This document shows, piece after piece, positions 39,370 to 48,300 of a stretch of 64,000 nucleotides of DNA (the first letter of the stretch is position 1; each line of letters opens with the position of its first letter). The notes below the pieces were generated by a model. The model was not told the origin of the DNA. It searched no databases and was given only the letters and a program-made list of their open reading frames with translations. Where the stretch lies: positions 186,001-250,000 of the forward strand of contig NZ_JAASAG010000008.1 of the NCBI RefSeq assembly GCF_012726265.1. The letters run 5' to 3'. The translations under genes were made by a program, and so were the position numbers. The DNA comes from Streptomyces sp. HNM0575. Lineage in GTDB: Bacteria > Actinomycetota > Actinomycetes > Streptomycetales > Streptomycetaceae.

Positions 39370-40257
39370 ATGAGCCTCCACATTCCCGACCAGGTCCGCA
39401 AGACGGTCATGGCCGACGGGAACGAGTCCTGGCTGGACGAACTGCCGGGCGTGGTCGACTCGCTGGCCCAGGAGTGGTCCCTGACGATCGGGTCCGGCCT
39501 TGCGGGCGGTCACGCCGCCCTGGTCGTCGAGGTGACGCTTGTCGACGGGACTCCGGCGGTCCTCAAGATCGGTGTGCCGGGCCGGGACGTCGGGCAGGAG
39601 GCAACGGCGTTGCGCCTGGCGAACGGAGAGGGATGCGCCGAGCTGCTGGGCGAGGACGTGGGGCGGCAAGCCCTTCTGCTGGAGCGCCTCGGGGCTCCGA
39701 TGCACGACATCGTCACCGACCCCACGAGCCGCCACGACTTGCTGTGCGAAGCGGCGGTCCGCCTGTGGCGTCCGATCGGTCCCGGCATCGACCTTCCGAC
39801 CGGCGCGAAGTTGGCCGAGCAGTACGCCGACCGGCTCCCGGAACTATGGGAGGAGGCGGGGCGACCGTGTTCACCGGCCACCGTGACGGACGCGCTGGAC
39901 TGCATGAACCGTCGTCGCCTCGCCCACGACGACCGGTCCGCGGTTCTGGTCCACGGTGACATCCACGAGATGAACGCCCTGAAGGCGAGTGACGGCGGCT
40001 ACAAGCTCATCGATCCAGCCGGGCTGCGGGCCGAACCGGCCTGCGATCTCGGCACGATCGTGCGTTGCAACCCGGACCTCGGCGACGACCTCCGGGCGCG
40101 GACCGGGAAACTGGCTTCCCGCACGGGCGTGGACGCCACCGCCATCTGGGAATGGGGAACCATCCACCGAGTCGTCAGCGGCGTCTACGCCTGCGGTATC
40201 GGCTTTCAGCCCTTCGGCGATCTGCTGCTGGCCGAAGCGGACCGCCTCACGGCGTAG
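39370..40257 (+). CDS. APH(6)/hydroxyurea-type phosphotransferase
   Basis: A kinase of the aminoglycoside 6-phosphotransferase/hydroxyurea kinase family, 295 residues. The catalytic loop is VLVHGDIHEMNAL with Asp197 and Asn202. The metal-binding segment is KLIDPAGLRAEPACDLG. The N-terminal lobe has the ATP lysine in TPAVLKIGVPG. Family members inactivate streptomycin or hydroxyurea, but most chromosomal copies have unknown substrates. Base composition appears slightly less GC-rich than the neighbours, which could mean recent acquisition. It stands alone between convergent genes. Confidence 0.85.
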   Translation: MSLHIPDQVRKTVMADGNESWLDELPGVVDSLAQEWSLTIGSGLAGGHAALVVEVTLVDGTPAVLKIGVPGRDVGQEATALRLANGEGCAELLGEDVGRQALLLERLGAPMHDIVTDPTSRHDLLCEAAVRLWRPIGPGIDLPTGAKLAEQYADRLPELWEEAGRPCSPATVTDALDCMNRRRLAHDDRSAVLVHGDIHEMNALKASDGGYKLIDPAGLRAEPACDLGTIVRCNPDLGDDLRARTGKLASRTGVDATAIWEWGTIHRVVSGVYACGIGFQPFGDLLLAEADRLTA

Positions 40258-40368
40258 TCGTCTGTCACCTGTCGTCTGTCGCCTGCCGGGGGTCGTCGGC
40301 TGTGCTCCGGATGTGCCGCCGTCGCACCGCCACGACGACCGACCCGGCGAATCTGTGCGGTCACGGAA

Positions 40369-42051
40369 CTAGCCCGGCTGGACGGCGCGTTGAGCCTCGT
40401 ACAGGTTGCGGGGGCGGACCTCGTCCGTCGTGCCGTACAGCTCCAGGCGGGATTCGAGGTCGCCGGTGAAGTCGGGGACGTCGATCTGGCCGAACTCGCG
40501 GACGGTATTGATGCCGACGGTCGCGCTCCAAGGCGCCAGTTCGTCGAGCTTCATCAGACCCGCGCGCTCGTTGGTGACCCTGATGTTCCAGTGGGTGAAG
40601 CGCGCTCCGAACAGCGGCCCGGCCGAGGCGTCGCCGCCGTGGACGCCGTCGTTGTTCACGGTGATGTCGGTGCGTACGTTCGCGAACGGCATGCCGCGGT
40701 GCGAGTCGAAGGTGCCCGTCTCCATCCGGCCGCGCGACCAGACGTTGTACGAGGACAGGCCTTCCACGTTGATGCCGTGGAGCTGGGTGTCCGCGGGGGC
40801 CGAGACCGTGCGCTGCTCGAGCGTGAAGTCCTCGATCAGGTTGTCGTGCGAGCCCTCGCGGCAGAAGTACGGGTGGTGCTCGCCGCGGCCGCCGACCCGC
40901 GTGCGGCGCAGGGTCGAGGCGGACGCCGCCACGAGCCCGAAGCCGTTGTCGACGTTGACCACGGCGACGTCGTCGACCCAGCAGTCGTATGTGCATTGCA
41001 GCGCGACCCCGTTGTAGCCCTTGTCGAGCAGATGCGGCGACTGCGGGGTCTCGACCGCCTCCAGGGTCAGGCCCTCGACCCCGGCGCCGGTAAGGGCCTT
41101 GACGTGCGTGGTGAGGCGCGGGTCCCACTCGGGTCGTACGTCGAGGGGGAGCGGGCGTTCGAAGGTGACCCGGTCCCCTTGGAGCGAGGCGATGCGCACC
41201 GGCCACTCGTAGGGGACGTACGAGGTCAGTTTCGTCTTGTCGTCCCAGGCGTACGCCTCGGGTCCGGGCCCGCCGCCCGCCATGTGCTCCAGGAGCGTGT
41301 GGCCGGCGTCGTCGGCGAGGCGGAGCAGGACCAGGTCGCCCTCGCGGAGCCGGCCGGGGTCCGCGACCGTCACCGACCAGGAGCCCAGTCCCGCCGGTTG
41401 AACGCTCGTCAGGGTCTGCCACTCGTCGCGCTCGTTGCCGGTCCATCCCTCGAAGGGCCAGGCCTTCGCCCTGATGGCATCCGTCAGCGCACGGAAGCGG
41501 TCCTCGGGGCAGAGCCAGATCAGGCCGCCCGCCCAGGACCAGGACGACTTGTCGCCGCCGTAGCGGGAACCGTAGACGCCGATCAGTTCGGTGAGGCTCC
41601 TCGTGGCGTAGACCCTGGTGCGGGAGCTGCCGGCGCCCTTGAGCACGACGTCGTCGTGGCCGATGTGGATCAGGCCGTCGATCCGGTACGTGCCGGGGCC
41701 GAGGAGAACCGTGCCCCCGCCGGCCCTTCCGGCAGCAGCGAGGGCACGGTTGATCGCGGGCGCGCAGTCGGTCGCGCCGTCGGCGACGGCGCCATAGGAC
41801 TCGGCGCGCAGGGTGCGGCGGGGGCGGGCGAAGGCGGTGCTGCCGGTGCGGTATCCGGCACGGCCGATGTACGGAATCTGCGAGTGCCGGTAGGGGGTCT
41901 CGGTGAACTCGCGCCAGATGTCCGGCAGTCGGCCGCCGCCCGCGGTGGCGGCGGAGGCAGGTCCTCCGGTCATCGCCGCGGCGGCCACTGCGATCGCCCC
42001 GCCCAGTACGCCGCGTCTGCTGACGTTCCCGACGTTCCCGAAGTGCCGCAC
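40369..42051 (-). CDS. Tat-exported right-handed beta-helix protein (pectate-lyase-3-like)
   Basis: A secreted protein of about 560 residues. The N-terminus has a twin-arginine signal (NVSRRGVLGGAIAVAAAAM... ASA). The mature part begins with a pectate-lyase superfamily start (ESYGAVADGATDCAPAINRALAAAG, GGTVLLGPGTYRI) and continues with beta-helix coils (ALQCTYDCWVDDVAVVNVDNGFG, HDNLIEDFTLEQR). It probably attacks a polysaccharide; the specific bond is not evident. Two GTG starts are possible: 42060, which abuts the GGTGAGGG ribosome site, and 42051, which is properly spaced from it and is chosen. It follows the GH16 gene on the same strand after a terminator. Confidence 0.85.
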   Translation of the reverse strand: MRHFGNVGNVSRRGVLGGAIAVAAAAMTGGPASAATAGGGRLPDIWREFTETPYRHSQIPYIGRAGYRTGSTAFARPRRTLRAESYGAVADGATDCAPAINRALAAAGRAGGGTVLLGPGTYRIDGLIHIGHDDVVLKGAGSSRTRVYATRSLTELIGVYGSRYGGDKSSWSWAGGLIWLCPEDRFRALTDAIRAKAWPFEGWTGNERDEWQTLTSVQPAGLGSWSVTVADPGRLREGDLVLLRLADDAGHTLLEHMAGGGPGPEAYAWDDKTKLTSYVPYEWPVRIASLQGDRVTFERPLPLDVRPEWDPRLTTHVKALTGAGVEGLTLEAVETPQSPHLLDKGYNGVALQCTYDCWVDDVAVVNVDNGFGLVAASASTLRRTRVGGRGEHHPYFCREGSHDNLIEDFTLEQRTVSAPADTQLHGINVEGLSSYNVWSRGRMETGTFDSHRGMPFANVRTDITVNNDGVHGGDASAGPLFGARFTHWNIRVTNERAGLMKLDELAPWSATVGINTVREFGQIDVPDFTGDLESRLELYGTTDEVRPRNLYEAQRAVQPG

Positions 42052-42079
42052 TGCCGCCACCCCTCACCATGTATATATG

Positions 42080-42092
42080 TGAACCCTGTTCA
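42080..42092. promoter_or_regulatory. TGAAC-CCT-GTTCA inverted repeat in an AT-rich promoter
   Basis: A 13-bp inverted repeat lies 29 bp upstream of the beta-helix gene start in an unusually AT-rich patch (GTATATATG at 42071-42079). Imperfect pairing extends it to ATGTGAAC...GTTCATGT. It is well placed to be an operator over the promoter. The cognate regulator is unknown. Confidence 0.5.
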
Positions 42093-42182
42093 TGTGAGTG
42101 CCGAGCGCGAGCATGCCATGGAGACGGCGGACGCGGAAGGGGACGCGTGACCCCCCAAAGAGCAAGCTGAGGAACGGCGTTG

Positions 42183-42219
42183 AAGAGACCCCGTCCCACG
42201 TGGAGGGACGGGGTCTCTT
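42183..42219. terminator. 15-bp perfect hairpin, probable bidirectional terminator
   Basis: AAGAGACCCCGTCCC (42183-42197) is perfectly complementary to 42205-42219 with a 7-nt loop. It lies 70 bp beyond the GH16 stop and before the beta-helix gene promoter, so it should end the GH16 transcript and isolate the two genes. Confidence 0.85.
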
Positions 42220-42288
42220 TGGGGTAGCTCTCGGGGGGCTCTCTCGGGGCCTGCCGATGCGCGGCCCCGAGAGCCGGGGGCTGTGCGG

Positions 42289-43356
42289 TTACTCGCTCAC
42301 GTTCACCTTGAACCAGTCGACGCTCATCCCCGCGCCCGAAGTGATGTCCGCCCCCGGCGAGGTGCAGCCGCAGACCTTGTTCGGGTAGGAACCGCCGATC
42401 GCCACGTCGAAAATGGCGAAGAACCCGTGGTCCACCGCCTTCTCCCAGGTCGCTGCGGACACCTGGTTCTGGTTCACGGTGAAGGTCTCGTCGCCGTCGA
42501 GGTAGAAGCGCAGTTGCTCGGCGGAGGCGTCGGTGCGGTCCACGATGACGGAGTAGGTGTGATAGCCGGTCTGGCAGCCTTCGCAGGGTTGCAGTTCGCT
42601 GGTGATGCCGTCCGGGTCGTGGCACTCCCCGGCCCATTCGCCGCAGTGGAACGTGGTCGAGTGCTGGCTGAGACCGTTGACGGCCTCCATGATGTCGATC
42701 TCGCCGATGCTCGGCCAGTTGGTGGCCCCGACGGGGCGGGCGTCGGCGCCCATGGCCCAGAACGCGGGCCAGTAGCCCAGCGCCTTCTCCGGGTTGGGCT
42801 GCTGGATGGAGGCGCTGATCTCCATCTGGCCGCCGGCCGGGGCGCCGAAGTCGGTGCGCTGGGTCTCCACGCGGCCCGAGGTCCAGTTCCCGGCGTCGTC
42901 GCGGATCGGCTTGATCACCATGTGACCCTCGCCGTCCTGGTAGACGTTCTCGGTCGAGTCCGTGGACGTCTCGATCTCGCCGGTGCCCCAGTTCGCGGCA
43001 CCGCCCGGGTAGCCGGTGCCGATGTCGTAGAGCCAGTCGTCGCGGTTGAGGCCGGTGCCCGCGGCGCCGTCGAAGTCGTCCTTGAAGACGGTGGTCCAGT
43101 CGGCCGCGGAAGCGGCGTCGCCGGCCTTCGCCGTGGCTGCCTTCGTCTCGCCTGTCTTCGCCGCGGCTGCCTTCGTCTCGGCCGGAGCCGTCTTGTTCGC
43201 GGCGGCGGGTCCGGCCGGTTCGCCGGCGGCGGCCGCACCGGAGGACGCGGTGAGGCCCAGGAGCGCGAGCGATACGGCGGCCAGCGGAATCAAGAAGCGT
43301 CGCCTGGGCCGGAGTTGGCGGTTCGCCGTCCTGCGTGGGGGAGTGAGCTTGTACAT
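42289..43356 (-). CDS. Secreted GH16 endo-beta-glucanase (laminarinase-like)
   Basis: An exported family 16 glycoside hydrolase, 355 residues. The signal peptide has a very basic start (RRTANRQLRPRRR) and a hydrophobic core (FLIPLAAVSLALLGLTASSGAAAA). A Lys/Ala/Thr repeat linker precedes the catalytic domain. The active site is GEIDIMEAVN with Glu219, Asp221 and Glu224. The sequence style (WPAFWAMG... FYLDGDETFTV... FAIFDVAIGG) fits beta-1,3-glucanases. Cysteine pairs occur in HCGEWAGEC, PCEGC and VCGC. Expression is probably controlled through the LacI-type palindrome 151 bp upstream. Confidence 0.92.
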   Translation of the reverse strand: MYKLTPPRRTANRQLRPRRRFLIPLAAVSLALLGLTASSGAAAAGEPAGPAAANKTAPAETKAAAAKTGETKAATAKAGDAASAADWTTVFKDDFDGAAGTGLNRDDWLYDIGTGYPGGAANWGTGEIETSTDSTENVYQDGEGHMVIKPIRDDAGNWTSGRVETQRTDFGAPAGGQMEISASIQQPNPEKALGYWPAFWAMGADARPVGATNWPSIGEIDIMEAVNGLSQHSTTFHCGEWAGECHDPDGITSELQPCEGCQTGYHTYSVIVDRTDASAEQLRFYLDGDETFTVNQNQVSAATWEKAVDHGFFAIFDVAIGGSYPNKVCGCTSPGADITSGAGMSVDWFKVNVSE

Positions 43357-43456
43357 GGGGGGCTGCTTTCACTCGGAGGAACGTCGGTTGGTGACGTACG
43401 GACACGCGAGCCCGACAGAAGCGGGAAAAGCACGTACAAGGTGGATGGGCGCGCTC

Positions 43457-43508
43457 GGAACGGCCGCTCGGAACGGCCGACTGGAACGGTCGCGCGGAAC
43501 GGCCGCTG
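43457..43508. repeat. Four 13-bp tandem repeats upstream of the GH16 gene
   Basis: GGAACGGCCGCTC and three variants run head to tail (43457, 43470, 43483, 43496) and end at the LacI-type palindrome. The other parts of the 352-bp gap (43357-43456 and 43521-43708) contain no gene and no clear motif apart from the GH16 promoter region. Confidence 0.85.
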
Positions 43509-43520
43509 AGAGCGCTCTCA
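43507..43520. promoter_or_regulatory. LacI-family operator TGAGAGCGCTCTCA
   Basis: A perfect 14-bp palindrome differing at two symmetric positions from TGGGAGCGCTCCCA, the known site of the cellobiose/cellulose regulators CebR and CelR. It lies 151 bp before the GH16 glucanase start, a sensible target for a beta-glucan-responsive LacI repressor. No LacI gene is in the window. Confidence 0.7.
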
Positions 43521-43708
43521 TTCACAAGTCACTGTCATGCAGCTTCACCCAACCGTCAAGAGTCTGCGATGAGTTCACCTGTCGAATCCACGCCGACGCC
43601 CAACTCACCGGCCGAGGTGGCGTGTCAGCTCCGACGATGAGCCGCCGCACGGCAACGGCCCCCGCCTGACGCTGCCTTCGTTGCGTGAACTCCCGGACGT
43701 CGCGGCCG

Positions 43709-45361
43709 TCAACTCGCCATGTGTGCGCGGTAGGCGCGCCAGCCTCCGTATGCCGTGATGTCCTCGGCTCCCTCCAGCGCCTGGGGCGTGCAGAGGAATC
43801 CGGTGACGTGCTCACCGTCCGCCAGCTCGACGGGACCCAGCGCCATGGGAGACGGCAGCGCTGCCGCGAGGCGGCCGAGCCCGGCGGGCGGCAGTTCCCA
43901 CACCTCGGCCTCGACGGCGGCGCCGCCCGAGGCGGCGCGGACCAGCCCCGGCTTGGGCGGGTCCGTCCGCAGGGCGTGCAGCCGGTAGGCGGGAGCCGTG
44001 GTGGTGGCCCTCAGCAGGCGTCCGCCCTGCCGCAGAAGCTCGTGATCGAGCGGCTGACCGGAGAGATGGGCGCCGACGACCGCCAGCCGGACGGGAGGGT
44101 CGAGCAGCGAGGCGATGCGGGCGATGCGGTCGTCGGCGAACGCGCGGCCCGCCAGCATCACGCCGAACGGCAGCCCGTCGACCTCGCCCGCGGGGACGGC
44201 GGCGGCGCACAGGTCGAGCAGGTTGGCGCAGTTGGTGAAGCGGCCCAGGTCCGAGTTGACGCCGATCGGGTCGGCGTCAACGGCCGTACGGGTGGGGTGT
44301 CTTGGCGCCGTGGGCAGCAGCAGGGCGTCGGCGTCGCCGAGCACCGCGTCGGCGCGGTCGCGCAGCGCCTCCAGGGCCGCCATGTCCGTGAACAACCGGT
44401 GGGCGGGGACGGTGCCCGCCCTGCGAATGATCCCGGCGACGACCGGGTCCAGGTCCGCGTCGCTGGGCGCGCTGTCGACGAACGTTCCTACTGCGCTGTG
44501 GCGTTCGGCGACGAACGCGCCGTCGTAGAGCAGTTTCCCTGCTTCGAGGAACGGGGCAGGGTCGACCGTCAGCAGCCGGGCGCCCATGAGGGAAAGGCGG
44601 TGGGCCGCGGTCTCGAAGGCGGCACGCCAGCCCGGGGCGAGTTCGCCGAGCTGCTCGCCCGGTGGCACGGCGACCCGCCACGGGCCCTGTGCGCGGTTCG
44701 GCTTGGGCGGTGCCGTACGGCCGGGCGGCGCGGCCATCACCGTCAGGGCGCGCTCGGCCTCCGGCACCCCGCGGGCGAAGACGCTGACGCAGTCCAGGCT
44801 GGCGCAGGCCGGAACGACGCCCTCGGTGGGGACGAGGCCACGTGTCGGCTTGAGGCCCACGACGCCGTTGAAGGCGGCGGGCACGCGGCCGGAGCCCGCC
44901 GTGTCCGTGCCGAGCGCTAGGTCGGCGATGCCCAGGGCGACGGCGACCGCGGAGCCGGAGCTGGAGCCGCCGCTGATGCGGTCCGGGTCCACGGCGTTGC
45001 GAACTGCCCCGTACGGGCTGCGGGTTCCGACGAGGCCCGTCGCGAACTGGTCCAGGTTGGTGGTGCCGAGCACGACCGCTCCGGCGGCGCGCAGCCGGGC
45101 GACTGCGGGGGCGTCCCGCGCGGGCCGGTAGGCGTAGGAGGCGCAGCCGGCCGTGGTCTCCAGTCCGGCCACGTCGATGTTGCCCTTGACGGCGAGGACG
45201 GAGCCGGCGAGCGGCAGGGCCTCACCGGCGGCGACGCGTGCGTCGACGGCGCGGGCGTCCTCCTCCGCCGCCTCACGTGCCCGGAGGCCGATCCATATCT
45301 CGGGCCTGCGGGCCTCGGCGATCCGCCGGTAGGCGTCCCGTACGCGATCGAGTGCCGTCAT
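43709..45361 (-). CDS. atzF: Allophanate hydrolase
   Basis: Hydrolyses allophanate to ammonia and carbon dioxide, the last step of carboxylase-dependent urea or guanidine use. The 550-residue protein has the amidase domain (Lys in VLAVKGNIDVAG, Ser-rich GGSSSGSAVAV, nucleophile Ser in DTAGSGRVPAA) and the C-terminal allophanate-hydrolase domain ending GFLCTPQALEGAEDITAYGGWRAY. The ATG overlaps the carboxylase stop by 4 bp, so it is the last gene of the operon. The 187-bp gap after it contains nothing recognisable. Confidence 0.93.
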   Translation of the reverse strand: MTALDRVRDAYRRIAEARRPEIWIGLRAREAAEEDARAVDARVAAGEALPLAGSVLAVKGNIDVAGLETTAGCASYAYRPARDAPAVARLRAAGAVVLGTTNLDQFATGLVGTRSPYGAVRNAVDPDRISGGSSSGSAVAVALGIADLALGTDTAGSGRVPAAFNGVVGLKPTRGLVPTEGVVPACASLDCVSVFARGVPEAERALTVMAAPPGRTAPPKPNRAQGPWRVAVPPGEQLGELAPGWRAAFETAAHRLSLMGARLLTVDPAPFLEAGKLLYDGAFVAERHSAVGTFVDSAPSDADLDPVVAGIIRRAGTVPAHRLFTDMAALEALRDRADAVLGDADALLLPTAPRHPTRTAVDADPIGVNSDLGRFTNCANLLDLCAAAVPAGEVDGLPFGVMLAGRAFADDRIARIASLLDPPVRLAVVGAHLSGQPLDHELLRQGGRLLRATTTAPAYRLHALRTDPPKPGLVRAASGGAAVEAEVWELPPAGLGRLAAALPSPMALGPVELADGEHVTGFLCTPQALEGAEDITAYGGWRAYRAHMAS

Positions 45362-48300
45362 GCCGCCGCCGCCTCCGAGGGGGCCAGGGTCAGCAGCGCG
45401 GTCCCGGCCTCGACCTGGTCTCCCGGCGTCACCAGGATCCCGGCGACGACGCCGTCCTTCGGCGCCGTGACCGGCGATTCCATCTTCATCGCCTCCAGGG
45501 ACATCAACTGCTGGCCCGTACGCACCCGTTCGCCCGGCCGTACGGAGACCTGCCAGACGCTCGCGGCGAACTCGGCCTCCAGCGCCACGCCGCCCTGCGG
45601 GACGCTGACGCGCTCCGGCGGTGCGGCCGCGGCCGACGGCCCCGGCCCCGGCTCGTCGGTCCGGTCGAACTCCCCGTTCTCCTCCCACACTTGGCGTTCC
45701 GCGGCGAACGCACGGGCCTGGCGGGCACGGAAACCGGCGATGGACTCGGCGTTCTCGTCCAGGAAGCGCCGGTGCTCGGCGAGGGAGAACTCGCCTTCCT
45801 CGGTCCTGAGTTCAAGCCGTCCGGCCGCCATGTCGGCGCGCATCGCGAGAAGTTCGCCGGCCTGAACCGGATACCACTTGATCCTGTCGAAGAAGCGCAG
45901 CAGCCACGGCCTGCCCGGCTCGAACGGCCCGCGCTGCTGCCAGCCGGACCACACCTGTACGGTCCGGCCGACGAACTGGTAGCCGCCCGGCCCCTCCATC
46001 CCGTAGACGCACAGGTAGGCGCCGCCGATGCCCACCGAGTTCTCCGCCGTCCACGTGCGCGCCGGGTTGTACTTCGTGGTGACGAGGCGCCGGCGGGGGT
46101 CGAGCGGGGTCGCGACGGGCGCCCCGAGGTACACGTCGCCCAGCCCCATCACCAGGTACTCGGCGTCGAACACGGTGCGGTACACCTCCTCCACCGACTC
46201 CAGCCCGTTGACGCGGCGGATGAACTCGATGTTCCAGGGGCACCAGGGGGCGTCGTCCCGAACGCCCGTCATATACCGCCGGGTCGCTTCGCGCGTCGCC
46301 GGATCGTCCCAGGACAGCGGGAGGTGGACCGTGCGGCTGGGCACCACCAGGGCCTCGGTGGGCGGCAGTTGCTCCTCCGCCCGGTGCAGCACGTCCAGCA
46401 GCTCCCGCTGCGGCAGCACGTCCGGATCGGCGTGCACCTGGAGAGAGCGGATGCCGGGGGTGAGGTCCACGACTCCCGGCAGGTCCAGCGCGGCCAGCGC
46501 CTCGGACAGCGCGTGGACCCGCATGCGCAGGCCCAGATCGAGCTGCATCGGGCCGTACTCGATCAGGACGTTGTCGTCGCCGCCGCGCCGGTAGGTGACG
46601 GCGGGACGGGTGGCGGACTCCTCCAGCCGGCCCAGCAGTCCGCCGTCACGGCTCGCGGCGCGTGACGCTGCGGGGGTGCGGGCCGGGTTGCGGCGCAGCA
46701 CGGCCGCGGCGGTCTCGCTCACGGGCACGAAGCGCACCGTGTCGCCCGGGCGCACCTGGCCGAGCTTCCAGCGCTGCGCGGTGATCACGGTCGCGGGGCA
46801 GACGAAGCCTCCGAGCGAGGGGCCGTCCGGGCCGAGCAGGACCGGCATGTCGCCCGTGTAGTCGACGGCGCCGACCGAATAGGGGGTGTCGTGGATGTTG
46901 GAGGGGTGAAGTCCCGCCTCACCGCCGTCGGTTCGGGCCCAGCGCGGCTTCGGCCCCACCAGCCGTACGCCGGTGCGCGCCGAGTTGAAGTGCACCTTCC
47001 ACTCCGCGGCGTAGAAGTCCCGTACGTCCTCCTCGGTGAAGAACTCCGGTGCCGCGTGCGGTCCTTCGACCGTCCCGATGTGCCACGTCGTGCCGAACGC
47101 CGGGCGCAGGGCCGGTGCGATGCGGGCGGGCCGCCCGGACACCTCCCCGCCGTGCAGCACGTCGCCCGCGCGCAGTGCCCGGCCGCCGTGCCCGCCGAAC
47201 CGGCCGAGGGTGAACGTGGCCGCGCTGCCCAGGAAGTCCGGGACGTCCAGGCCGCCCGCGAGCAGTACGTAGGTACGCAGCCCGCGGTCGGTGGGCGCGC
47301 CGACCTCCAGGGTGCCGCCGGCGGGGACGGTGACCGGCTCCCACTGGGGTGCCGGTTCCCCGTCCACGGCGCAGGCAGCGGGGGCGCCGGTCACGCACAC
47401 CGTGGTGGTGCGGCTGAAGCGAAGCGCCGGTCCCTGGAGGGTGCACTCCAGCCCGGGTGCGCCCTCGTCGTTGCCGAGCGCGCGGTTGCCCAGCCGGAAC
47501 GACAGGTCGTCCATCGGCCCGCAGGGCGGTACGCCGACGTGCCACAGGCCGGTGCGTCCCGGCCAGTCCTGGACGGTGGTGAGCGTGCCGGGTGAGACGA
47601 CGTCGATGCGGGGCGTCGGGTCGGCGACCGCTGCGAGGGTCGCGGTCGTGTGCGCGGCGGAGCGCACGTCCGCGTCGTCCAGCGCGGCGCGCACCAGGCC
47701 GAGGTTGGTCTCGACGCCGTCCACACGCGTCGCGTCGAGACCGTGGGCGAGCCGGTTCATGGCCTCTTCCCGGTCGGCGCCGTGGGCGGTCACCTTGGCG
47801 AGCATCGGATCGTAGAAGCCGGTCACTTCGGTGCCCGCCTCGATCCACGAGTCGACCCGGATCCCCGGCAGCCCGCGGGGCAGTTCGACGCGGGTGAGCA
47901 GACCGGTGCCGGGGCGGTGGCCGCGGCCGGGGTCCTCCGCGTACAGGCGGGCCTCCACCGCGTGCCCGCGCGGCTCGCCGGGCTCGCGGACCAGGCCGCT
48001 CTCGCCCCGGGCCAGCCTCAGCATCCACTCGACGAGGTCGACTCCGTGGATCTCCTCGGTGACGGGGTGCTCGACCTGGAGGCGGGTGTTGACCTCCAGG
48101 AAGCAGACCTCTCCGCGGGCGGCGTCGTGGACGAACTCGACGGTGCCCGCGGAGCGGTAGTCCACGGAGGCGCACAAGTCCCTTGCGGAGTCGGCCAGTC
48201 GCCGCCGCAGCCGGTCCGGCAGGCCGGGCGCCGGCGCCTCCTCCACGACCTTCTGGTTGCGGCGCTGAAGCGTGCAGTCGCGGTCGCCGAAGGTGACGAC

